This document shows, one piece after another, positions 1 through 12,000 of a DNA stretch of 64,000 nt. The number at the start of each line of letters is the position of its first letter. Positions within the stretch are counted from its first letter, which is position 1. The stretch comes from Anolis sagrei (Eukaryota > Chordata > Lepidosauria > Squamata > Anolidae). The stretch covers positions 60,207,252 to 60,271,251 of the forward strand of contig NC_090026.1 in assembly GCF_037176765.1 (NCBI RefSeq), written 5' to 3'. The notes under the pieces are model-generated. The model was not told the DNA's origin. It worked only from the letters and a program-made list of their open reading frames with translations, and did no database searches. Position numbers and translations under genes: made by a program.

Positions 1-2236
1 ATCTCCCCAAGGGACTCGGTGCGGTTTACATGAGGCCAAGCCCACAGCACATAATAAACAAAAGCAATAACAATAATCAATACAAAACAGTTAAACTAAA
101 AACAGAAAATACACAATAAGAAATAAACAATAACAATATCAAAACATACAGCATTTAAAACCTATGGCCGGGCCAAATGTAATAATTCAAATTTAAAATT
201 AAAAAAATAAAAATGCTGGACATGAACAAGGTAAGGCAAATTAGGATACGGTTTTCAGAGAAACATGAGGGCACACAGAAAATCCTAGTCAATATTAAAG
301 TGCATTTGAGGACATATTGCTAAGAATTTTCCTTATTCTGGGAAGGCACACTGGAACAACCACGTTTTCAGGCTCCTCCTAAAGACTGCCAGCGTTGGGG
401 CATGTCTGATGTCCTTAGGGAGTGAATTCCAGAGTTGAGGGGTCACCACCGAGAAGGCCCTCTCCCTCATTCCCACCAATCGCACCTGCGAAGGAGGTGG
501 GAATGCGAGCAGGGCCTCTCCAGATGATCGAAGAGATTGTGTGGGTTCATAAGCAGAAATGTGGTCACGCAGGTAGGTGGGTCCCAAACCATTCAGGGCT
601 TTGTAGGTAAGAACCTGCACCTTGAATTGCATCTGGAAAATGAATGGCAGCCAGTGGAGCTCCTTGAACAGGAGGGCTGACCGCTCCCTGCAAAAACCAC
701 CAGTTAGTAACTTGGCTACTGCCCGTTGTAGCAGTTGAAATTTCCGGGCCGTTTTCAAGGGCAGCCCCACATAGAGTGCATTACAGTAATCCAATCTGGA
801 GGTGACTAAGGCATGGAGCACCCTGGCCAGATCCGACTTCACAAGGTACGGTCACAGTTGGTGCGCGAGTCTTAATTGTGCGAAGGCCCTCCCGGCCACT
901 GGGAGCTTCAAGCGTAAGTGATGAGTCCAGGAGGACACCCAACCTGCGGACCTGTGACTTCAGAGGGAGTGTAACCCCATCCAGCACAGGTTGCCACCCT
1001 ATACCCCGATCCGGTTTATGATCGACCAGGAGGACCTCTGTTTTGTCGGGATTGATTCCCAGCTTGTTCCTCCTCATCCAGACAGCCACAGCGGCCAGGC
1101 ACTCGTCCAGCACTCGAGGGGCTTCCTTGGAGTTAGGTGGAAAAGAGTAGTAGAGTTGTGTGTCATCTGCATAGAGATGGCACCGAACTCCAAAACTCTG
1201 GATGACCTCTCCCAGCGGTTTCATGTAGATATTAAAAAGCATGGGGGACAGAATGGAACCTTGTGGGACCCCACAGGTCAAAGGCCAGGGGTCCGAGCAG
1301 GTGTCGCCCAGCTGGGAACGATCCTCCAGGAAGGACCGGAGCCACGACAAGACCGTGTTCCCAAGACCCATCCCGGAGAGTTGTCCCAGGATACCATGAT
1401 TGATGGTATCGAAAGCCGCTGAGATGTCCAGGAGAACCAACAGGGTCACAGTCCCCCTGCGGAGGTCATCCACTAAGGCAACCAAAGCCTGAAGCCAGAC
1501 TGTGACTGATCCAGATAGTTGATGTCATCCAGGAAACCCTGGAGCTGAGAGGCAACCACCCCCTCCAGCACCTTGCCCAAGAAAGGGAGGTTGGAGATTG
1601 GTCTGTAATTGTTCAAGACCATGGAGTCAAGGGAGATCTTTTTCAGGAGTGGTCTGACCCCAGCCTGTTTCAGCCCAGATGGAAAAATCCCTTGCTCCAA
1701 TGATCAACATAATGATCAACACAAACCAATCAATCAAACCACCTCTGGCCGATTTAATTAGCCAAGACGGGCAAGGGTCCAGAGCCGACGTGGTCACCCT
1801 CATAGCCCCAAGGACTCCCTCCACGTCCTCAGGATGAACAAGCTGGAAAGAATCCCACAAAACCGGACAAGCAGATGCCTCGGTCACCTCCCCGGCATTG
1901 TGTTGAAACTGGAGTCCAACTCAAGGTGTATCTGAGCGACTTTATCTGCAAAATGGTGCACAAACTCACAGCATCTAGTTGTTTGGTTGTCAAGGGCCTC
2001 CTCCACCTCGGGGTGGTGGTGGTGAAGGAGTTCCCCAATTACCCGAAACAACTCTGAAGATCTATTGGATGCAGACGCTATACGGGTAGTCATGAAGGTC
2101 TCCCTGGCTACCCATATAGCCGCGGTATAGGCCCTAAGTGAGGCTCTAGCCCATGTTCGGTCGGAAACACCTTGAGATTTCCTCCATTTGCACTCTAGCC
2201 TCCTTCTCGTGCGCTTCATCACTGCCATCTCCCAGT
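1..2236 (-). mobile_element. L2-clade LINE, reverse transcriptase region and 3' end
   Basis: Minus-strand frames read as an L2-type reverse transcriptase in several pieces. The upstream part lies near 2228-1627. The RT palm (781-1485) shows LDISAAFDTINHG, GVPQGSILSPMLFNIYM and the catalytic YADDTQLY box. The C-terminal part (333-842) has [14 protein letters not shown] and LHWLP. The frame changes several times, so the copy is dead. The 3' untranslated end runs off the left window edge. It lies just downstream of the ZDHHC11 3' end. Confidence 0.9.
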
Positions 2237-2335
2237 TTTGATGCCAAATTTGGTGTGATTTCGTTCATTGGTTCTTTTGTTTTTAAGGTACTCATTATGA
2301 ACAGAGCATTTTTATATAGATAGATAGATCATAGT
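2237..2335 (-). mobile_element. Helitron-like 5' end fragment
   Basis: About 95 bases match the 7860-7953 segment (words CCAAATTTGGTGTGATTT and CAGAGCATTTTTATATAGAT), which is the 5' end of a Helitron-like element read on the minus strand. It abuts the L2 copy and is a truncated remnant. The TAGA repeats at its edge are a short microsatellite. Confidence 0.4.
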
Positions 2336-2474
2336 AATAGATTCTCATATCTCTCCTCTTTTTTGGGAAGGGATTTGTTTCATTTCTTGCCACAAAGCAG
2401 TTTGTTGCTGGTCAGTTTACTAATATACAACCATTATAATGCAACACATACTTCATAAGTAATTTTCCTTTCAA

Positions 2475-2975
2475 TATTTCAAAAGTTAATTTTTATTTTA
2501 AATAATTCATATTAAAAGTACGAAAATTACAAAATGAATACATTTCCTTTTGTAATGTTATCACCTACAAAACCTCTTTGTCTAAAGAAAAAAGAACCCT
2601 CTCCAATAAAACGTGTAAATCAAAACTATCCTGTGCGAATAAATAAGTCCCAGTTTTATATATAAGAACAGGACATACAGAATCCTACATTTTGTTTCAG
2701 TCACTTTGTTAAAAGGCTCCCTCAGATGCAACTAAATCATAAAATTTATTTGTCAGAAACCATTTCATAAGAGGTCACTTATACATTTTCTTCCAAAACT
2801 AATTTTTGGGATAGTGATTAGCTTTCCAGCAGACATTTTATGACGCAGGACTTTTTGCAGGAAGGCTTGAAGCAAACGCATTTTTGGAAAATCAGATAAT
2901 CCTGTTCTTCTCAAACAGGTTCCCCTCACTGGTAAGCTCAAAATGGTTCCCTTTCAGGAATCCTCCAAAAACCCA
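2475..2975 (-). other. ZDHHC11: ZDHHC11 3' untranslated region (tentative)
   Basis: Sequence following the ZDHHC11 stop codon, with no recognised repeat. Two AATAAA polyadenylation signals occur on the minus strand, at 2750-2745 and 2497-2492. Transcript data would be needed to choose between them, so the lower boundary is a guess. Confidence 0.4.
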
Positions 2976-3063
2976 TTATCTTCTCCTACATATTTTCCGG
3001 CCATTTGACTGTTTCCCTGTGAGAAGAGGAAGATTCCGTTTACCATCGGACTCCTTTGCAGCT
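2976..3063 (-). CDS. ZDHHC11: ZDHHC11 last coding exon (probable)
   Basis: 88 bases after acceptor AACAGCTAG, completing a Glu codon. It encodes [18 protein letters not shown] and a basic end [10 protein letters not shown] before TAA at 2978-2976. Phase closes the total at 1038 bases. The residue composition suits a cytosolic tail; this is an inference from phase and signals. Confidence 0.62.
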
Positions 3064-6000
3064 CTAGCTGTTACTGGTTTTATATAAAAAGAATAATCTG
3101 TGCATGGCCATCCACAGATATCTGCAGATTCTTCAGTTGACATTATTCCTACTTGAAGTACAACAAGATGAAAAGACAGTTATTCCATATAAACAGAGGC
3201 AGGGTTGGGTAGTTATTTGTTGCTGGAAACCAATGTTGTCTTTGAAATGTCAAATTATTAGGATGATGCAGGCATGCTCCTGACAATTCTTACTCAACTG
3301 CTCTCTTCCAACCATTTGGTATCAGATAGATATGGCCTGTTACTGAAAAGGACATCCTTAAGTGTAACACCACATAAAATGTCAGTGTCCAGATTTGATC
3401 AGACATAGTCCTGGAGTACAACATTGAACATTACCAAAATGTTCTTTACATTAACTTTCGACTATGAACAGCCTTCTATAGAAATAGCACCATCTTAATG
3501 TCTGAAGTATTAAAAGGTGGAAAGCCAATTTCAGAGCCCAATTTGGACTCAACCAGTACATAGTTGCAACTGACTTGCAATTTTTCCTTTTAACTTCGTT
3601 GATCAAGTACATCCTGTAATCTTTCTGTAGAAATTAGTATTGTCCACTGCACATTTCTTCTGGAAATGTTACACATGGGAAATAATATCCAGAGGAGTTG
3701 ACCATTCCCGATGCCCTTCCTGGTAATTAAAGTCAGACAGGAAGTGATCTAAGAAGCAAATGAAAAGACAAGTTGTTATTGCTATTATTATATTGTGACT
3801 ATTATTTTAAAAGAGCAGTGTCTTAGTATAGTGTCTCTCCATGAACCAACCCGGACCCTTCGATCTTCGGGAAAGGCCCTCCTCCCCCCCCCCCGCCAAA
3901 CTCACAGGCTCGTCTTGTGGGCACAAGGGAGAGAGCCTTCACCTTTTTGGCTCCCCGACTCTGTAACTCATTACCTGGAGAGATCAGGAAAGTCTCTACA
4001 CTAAAAACATTTAAAAAGAACCTTAAAGCCTGGCTCTACTGCTGCGCCTTCGGCGAGTAGGTGCACAACATGACACTATTGCTCCCCTCAATGCTTCTGT
4101 CACTGGAGTACATTTATTTATTTATTTATTTATTTATTTATTATTTGAACTTATATGCCGCCACTCCCCTGGGGCTCGGAGCGGCTTACAAGAATGGCTA
4201 AAATCTAACAAAATTTAAAAGCAATTTAAAACAATTTAAAAATAGCAATATCAAACATTAAAAGCCTGTCGAAACAGTTATGTCTTACATGCCCTGCAGA
4301 AAGCTGATGTCCCGCAAGGCACGGACTTCATGTGGCAGAGTATTCCAGAGTGATGGTGCCACTGCTGTAAAGGCTCTGTGTCTGGTTGCTGTTAGATGCA
4401 AGGCCTTGACACTGGGAATTTCCAATAGATCTTGGTCCTCAGAATGGAGGGATCTTTGGGGTTGGTAGGGGGTGAGGCGGTCCCTCAGGTACATCGGCCC
4501 CAGACCATTCAAGGCCTTAAAGGTGAATACCATCACTTTGAAAGTGATCCGGTACTCAATTGGTAACCAATGCAGCTGTAGTAAGATTGGTGTTATGTGG
4601 CATCTCATCGGCATTCCTGCAAGAAGCCGAGCAGCTGCATTTTGTACCAACTTGAACTTCCAGATCACTGACAGAGAAAGGTCAATGTAGAGGGCGTTAC
4701 AGTAGTCCAGTCTTATGACCGTGGCCTGGATCACCATAGCTAGGTCGTCCCTGGACAGGGAGGGGGCCAACCGTCTACCCTGCCGCAGATGAAAAAAGGC
4801 GGTTCTGCTAACGGCAGAGACCTGGGCCTCCATCTTCAGCAGAGGGTCCAAAAGGACTCCCAGACTCTTTACTAATGATGGCAGGCGTAGCGCCTTGCCA
4901 TCCAGGGTAGGCAGCTGGATATCCCCACTGCCCGGTCGATCCAGCCATAGGATCTCCGTCTTTGCTTGATTCCCCTCAACCTGCTGCCCCCCTCCCCCCA
5001 AATGGGAAGTTTAGTTTTACAACCCTGTGTGTCTTTATGAGCTCCCTGCAAATAACTTGCTCTTATTTTTATCTCATTAGAGTTTTTAACATTTTATCCT
5101 GTACATGTGGCCCGCCCACTATTACCTCGACTGTGTTTTTGTTTATTGTAATGTTATTTTGTTTTTATATATATATTCTTTCTTTTATGTAATTTTGATG
5201 ATGTTGCTTGTTGTTTATGTTTACTTTTTGGTTTTATTTTGATGTAATATGTTGTTCGGGCTTGGCCCCATGTAAGCTGCTCCGAGTCCCCATCGGGGAG
5301 ATGATGGCGGGGTATAAATAAAGATGATGATGGTTATTATTATTATTATAGCTTATAATGTAAAGAAGCTACATTTTAAAATACTGGGCTAGAACTGTCT
5401 TATATTGTATATCTCCAAAGGTGCCTTTCCACCTGGCACCTTTCAGATGTTTTAGACTACAGATCCCATCACCTCCAGTTACAATGGTCCATTGCACAAA
5501 AGGCCATGATATAAGATACAATTAAGAATCAAGGCTTATGGATAGGATGGCTGACTTTACAACATCAGAGCCACAAATGCCATTGGGTTGCAACTCCCAT
5601 TATACTCAGTATGCATGGCGGTTAATCAAACGTGATGGGAGTTTATTGTTCAGTAGCATCTCAGGACCCAAAACGGGTAAACACTAAAGAGCACTGATCA
5701 TAATGTTAAAGTTGCATGTGAAACAACAGAATACCTAAACAGAATGTGTTAACATTTACTGAGCTATTGGGAAGCCTGGAGCACCCCACGCAGACCAAAG
5801 ATTTTTTTGTGTGTGTCAGGAGTGACTTGAGCTGGAGCTGACAGACGGAGCTCATTCATGCTCTCCCCGGATTTGAACCTTCAGTCCTCCTGGCACAAGG
5901 GCTTAACCCATTGCGCCACCAGAGGCTCCTGACCAAAGAAATGTATGACTGTCTTTGCTGCATCACTTGTTTATGCTATTAAGACCATTGTTATTGTGTC

Positions 6001-9000
6001 AACAAAATGAGGCACAGCTATACCATTGTAGCAGTATTACCCCATTGTCATGCCTGAACTGATCTCTTCCACACATATCCGATAAGAAGAGCTAACTGAG
6101 CACCATGATGTGAGTGTTATGCCTTGTTTGAAGCATCGAAACTCCCTCTCTCAGTTTATCTGAACACAGGCTTAGTATACTTGAGCTTACTGAAGGAAAA
6201 GGTCCAATGTAACTAATAAATGTAGTTAACAAATAAAGAGATTTTCCTTTTGTTCAATACTTTTACGTGTCTATTGATCACTTGCTAGAGTACAATCCCA
6301 CATTACGAATGCATTTATTAACTTACTCTGATATGGAGGAAGGTTCAATGCTATCTGGTTGTCTTACTTCAGGTAACTCCTAAGAATGGTAACACAAATA
6401 TATTAGATACTTACTCTCCCATCCACCAGATGCTACTTTTGTGAGGTTTAATTTTAAGCTTGGATTAAATAAGCAGAAATATATCTTCAGAATATTATTT
6501 AGAATTCAGTGTCAAGAGATGCAAAACTCTATTGTGCAGGTCCCACAAATTACCAATTCACGCTCTAAATCAAGACAAATCAGCTCTGCCCAATATATTT
6601 TTGCAAATAAAGTGACAATGACTATAGCAACTGGGAATCTAGCATCTATATTCAGGTGAATTTTAAAGATAAAATTCTTCACTATTTTTCTTTTCAATAA
6701 AGAAATTAATAATTTTAGCAATTTTCTTTCCACAGGAAGAAACTTTTTTTAAACCCCATTTTTCAAGTCTATTCAGAATCTGGAATTTACTCAGTGCAAA
6801 ATTTGTATGCTGGTGTTCCATACAAAAATTAGTATCTCTTATGTACAAAATACCACCTGTGCAGAAAATAGTGTTTTCTATGCATAAAAGCCAGTGGACC
6901 TGATGGGATCCCTGTTGAAATTTTGAAAGAGGGTGGATTTGAGCAGACACAAAAACTCTAGCAGCTTATTGAAAACGTGTGGGTGACCCAGAAAATCTCA
7001 GCACACTTGAAGGAGGCCTCTATCACTACCCTTTTCAAAAAGGGGGAAAGAACTGACTGGAAATTTTTCAGGTATCTTCTTTTCGATCTCCATGGGAAAA
7101 ATCCTCACAACAATCTTTGCAAATCTACTTCTACTTCTACCTATTTTAAAAGTCATCCTTGCGAAATCCCAGAATGGCTTCCACCCCTATGGGTCATGGG
7201 GGTTCTGTGTGGGAAGTTTGCCCCAATTCTGTCATTGGTGGGGTTCAGAATGCTCCTTGATTGTAGGTGAACTATAAATCCCAGTAACTACAACTCCCAA
7301 AAGTCAAGGTCTATTTTCCCCAAACTCCATGGCTCTTTGTCAGGAGGGTGTTGATTACGTTTTCTTGCCCTGGTGAAGGGAGTTGGACTGGATGCCCTTA
7401 AATATTTTCTGTTGGTCATGAGGGTTCTGTGTGGGAAGTCTGCCCCAATTCTGTCATTGGTGGGGTTCAGAATGCTCTTTGATTGTAGGTGAATTTATAA
7501 TTTATCCCAGTAAATACAACTCCCAAATGTCAAGGTCTATTTCCCCCAAACCCCATCTGTGTTCATATTTGGGCATATTGAGTATTCATGCCAAGTTTGG
7601 TCCAGATCCATCATTTTTGAGTCCACAGTGCTCACTAGATGTAGGTGAACTACAACTCCAAAACCCAAGATCAATGCCCACCAAACCCTTCTAATGTTTT
7701 CTGTTGGTCAGGGGAGTCCTGTGTGCCAAGTTTGGTTCAATTCCAACATTGGTGGAGTTCAGAATGCTCTTTGATTATAGGTGAACTATAAATCCCAGCA
7801 ACTACAACTCCCAAATGACAAAATCACAATGTTTCGAGTGATGGTCACTCCTTGTGTGTGGTAAGATGTTTTGTTGCCAAATTTGATGTGATTTTGTTCA
7901 TTGATTCTTTTGTTTTTAAGGTACTAATTATGCACAGAGCATTTTATAGATATAGATTGTCCCCCCAATGCTGTTATATGCCTGAGAAACGTGTACCATC
8001 TACAAACAACATTCTCAACTTCTGGAACATTTTCATCAGTGTTGTCTCCGAGAAATCCTGCAAATCTTGGGAAGACAGGCCAACAAATACCAGTGTTCTG
8101 GAAGAAGCAAAGACTTCTGGCACTGAAATTATGATTCTCTGCCATCAACTTTGCTGGCCACGTTGTCCGAATGCCTAATCAAAGCAGTTATTATAGTCTC
8201 AACTCAAGAATAGAAAATAGAATGTTGATAGACAGCAAAAGAGATTTAAAGATGGGCTTATAGCTAACTGTGGCATAGACACCAAGAACTGGGAAGCCCT
8301 GGCCCCCATGCATTCTGACTGGAGGTCAGTTGTTACCAACAGTGCTGTGGAATTTGAAGAGGCACGAATTGAGGGCAAAAGGGAGAATCGTGTCAAGAGA
8401 AAGGCACATCAAGCCAACCCTTTTTGGGACCGCCTTCCACCTGGAAATTGATGTTCTCATTGTGAAAGGACATGCAGATCAAGAATAAGTCTTTACAGTT
8501 ACAGGAGGAACCATTGGTGAGAACTCTGGTTTCAGTCTGACAATCAGTGACAAATCCATCCAACAGTAGTATAATCTAGATTGTATTTTACCAGTTTGGC
8601 TATGAAAAATGTCATTGAAATCTCAAAATTATGTTATTTTTATCCTGATCTTTAAGATGAGAACATTGTAAATAGCAGGGACACTAAAGAGGGAGAAGGG
8701 TAATAATAAAGAGTTACCTGTAATGGTTCCATTCTGCAAGTTTGGTCTGATGTTGTCTCTGTGTTCGGTTCCTGACGTATCGTATGCTGTTTAGATCGAT
8801 GCTGAGTCATGTATTCATATGTATTCATCTTGTTGCTCACTGTATGCACAGGAATTATTTTCCTTTGTTAAATGGGAAAACTATAAATTCTGGGTGCTCT
8901 GCAGTTCAGGTGAACAACATTAAAGTTGGCACATATGAACCTTATCCATAAATACAATCTGAATTAACGATCACTGATGTGGATTTCAATAGAATGCCAT

Positions 9001-12000
9001 TCATATTAAAACAAGCAAAATGGACGCCATAGACCTGAATCCTTTTATTAGTCCCAAACAGAGCAGACCCATAGCATTTTCATGAGTTGCTTTAGGTTGG
9101 GACAAATAGGATTCAGACCAGTATGTTGGAAGAGATTTATCCTCTCACCAGATAACCCAGAAGAAATAGAAGAACTAATATGCTTTTATTACAACGATGC
9201 CTCCAGATGTAGCCATTTCATTTTCCCTATTTTCATCATGTGAGGAAATGGTGTGTACCATTAAGTTGGGGCAAAATGTTTTTTTTCAGGTTTTCAGCCA
9301 TTTCAGACTCTGCTAACTGAGAATCAATATAGACATGAGTACCACTAAAATCAGTCACAAAACGTAAGCAAAATTAATTTAAATTAATACATTAATGGTA
9401 CTCCATTTTTTCTGAGATAAAAAGTTATATTAATAGAAATACAGGCCACAAACCTTGGAGGTTTCTAGCAATGCCTTCTATAAATGATGTTGAAGCTGTT
9501 TGCAATTTATAATGTAGATTTCAAAGTATGCATGAATGTTTAAAAGGCAGTAGCTATGTGCCGAGTGTAATGTATTCCTGTATGGAAAGAATTAACTGAA
9601 CCATGGAGGGAACGGCATTCCTAGAGAGGTCATAAATCAAGTGTGTAGAAGAAATGGACGCAGCGTTGGACATCATACGTCACTCTGGAATGCAGGAGGT
9701 GTGGACTAGTACTGATAACAGTTGAAGAGTTCACGATGTTACGATCAAACGATAAAGAAGCAAGTTTACGATGTGCTGAGTGTTAAGTAACTTCTAATGT
9801 ATATAGCTGTAAAATAAAGTAGTTTATAGCCTAGGTGGCTGTGATTGATCTGTTCCTGCCTTGCTGTGCTGCCGAAGTCACCGACAAATGATTGTAGGTA
9901 TTTATGTAGCTGCTGCTTTACCCTGTTGTTCTGGCTACTGGCAGCACAGTCAAGGGGTAACTGGAGAAAAAAGTGGCAATAACTGAAGAAGTGTCATTAT
10001 ATTGTCGAAGGCTTTCATGGCTGGAAACACTAGGTTGTTGTAGGTTTTTCGGGCTATATGGCCATGTTCTAGAAGCATTCTCTTCTGACTTTTCGCCTGA
10101 ATCTATGGCAAGCATCCTCTGAGGATGCTTGCCATAGATGCAGGCAAAACTTTAGGAGAGAATGTTTTTAGAATATGGCCATATAGCCTGAAAAACCTAC
10201 AACAACTTAGTGTCATTATAGTTTCTTTCTCCAGCAAAAGGATATGAAGAACCCTGAAACCGAGATAATGCTGATATTTTCAAGCAAGGAGATAATCTTG
10301 AACTTTACTGAGCAATCTGGGTCAGTGTTATGTTAAGGGTGTGTCATTAGCTCTTTGAGTGGCTAGTCTACCGGCTGTTAGGAATGGTTAGAGTTGAAGT
10401 CCAAAACACCTGGAGGGCTGAAGTTTGCCCATGTCTGGACTAGACCCTACATCAGCCCCACTCCTGCTGATGACCAAACACAGGAAGAAATGTTAGTATA
10501 ATATGCCAGTGGCTGTACCATCACAGCTCTTTTTATTAGTCAGTCTTACTGCTTGTGTTGTATTGGCAATTTTTGTTGCCACCTAGTGATGTAATGAAGA
10601 AGGGTCAGTGTGTTTCATTTCTTTCATTATTTTTCAAAGACAGGCTAGCCACTCAAGTAGCTAATGACACGCCTCTAACATAACACTGACCCAGATTGCT
10701 CAGCAAAATTCAAGATTGACAAAGCATATCAGGTGCTGCAGTATTGCCAATACTTCAGAGGAAGGAACAGCCAAATCCACCTCTGAAAATTGCTGGACTA
10801 AGAAAACCCCATGACATTCAGGAATTTGTTGTAAATAACCTGGCCATTTGAAACCAAATATGCACACAGGGGAACTTTAACTTGCAGGTTAACACTTAGG
10901 AAAAACTATCTAGCAAAATCCAGAGTTGTCTTCATCTCACCTCTAGTAACAAAGAATGGAGTAAACGGACTCTGGATACCCTTGCCTACAATAAAGCTAA
11001 TTATTAAAATTACCAATCTATTATTTGCTGTTCAAATGACTTTTTTTTGTATTTGTATTATTGATATTGAGTTTGTTGATGTTGTTGATGACGATGTTTT
11101 GCTATTGCTAGTTTGTTGTTAGATTATGTCTTGTAATTTTGCACCTTATTCTCTACATGTTGTACACCGCTGTGAGTCGCCCCTGGGCTGAGAACAGCGG
11201 TCTATAAGCGCAGTAAATAAATAAATAAATAAAAATAATAATAAATAAGTTTTGTGTTGCAGTTCACTGCTATTTCCTGTTGGATCCCTGTTCCTATTAA
11301 AAACTAAAACACCTCGAAGAACTCTTTTACTCACAGAGATAGAGATGAAACGCAAGTAAATGTCCAACAAGGAGGAAAGATGCAGATCCCAGAACCACAC
11401 TTAATGTTGCTAAAGCCAAAATCGCAACTGCTGTTGTTTCTACTGGGGCGAGAGGAAGAAATACCAACCAAGTGTCATTTCCACGGACACCTATTGAAAC
11501 AAAAAGTAGAGGGGAAATGTCATTTTTATTCAAATTGCAATTATCTAATATATTTTAAGCAAGTTATTATAGGTGGATTTTACCCTTTCCCCTGTGGTAA
11601 TATAAGATAAGTTCTATAGCTCTTTTCTAAATGGCTGTTGCAACCAGACTTAGTGAAGCAAGACATCTTGACCAAAATATTTTTACATGGCAAAATAACT
11701 TTTAAAGATATACATTATGTTTCAGAAAAAGCTATTTTCTTGAAAATTTCACGTGTGTGTGATTCGTCTTTCCATGTTTACAGTGTTCATATTCTACTAT
11801 CATGGAAACAGCCTCCCGCCCCCCAAAAAACCCCACTAAACAAACAATACACATATTATTCAGCTTCCTCTTCTCAGAAGGTTTTCCATTATGTTAAAAA
11901 ATGCCTAAAGCAAGGAGGAATTCTACATATTTGAATCCCTATTTTTTCACTGTTGATATGTCACCCCATAACATACTCATTTGTTTATGTAGTAGAAATG

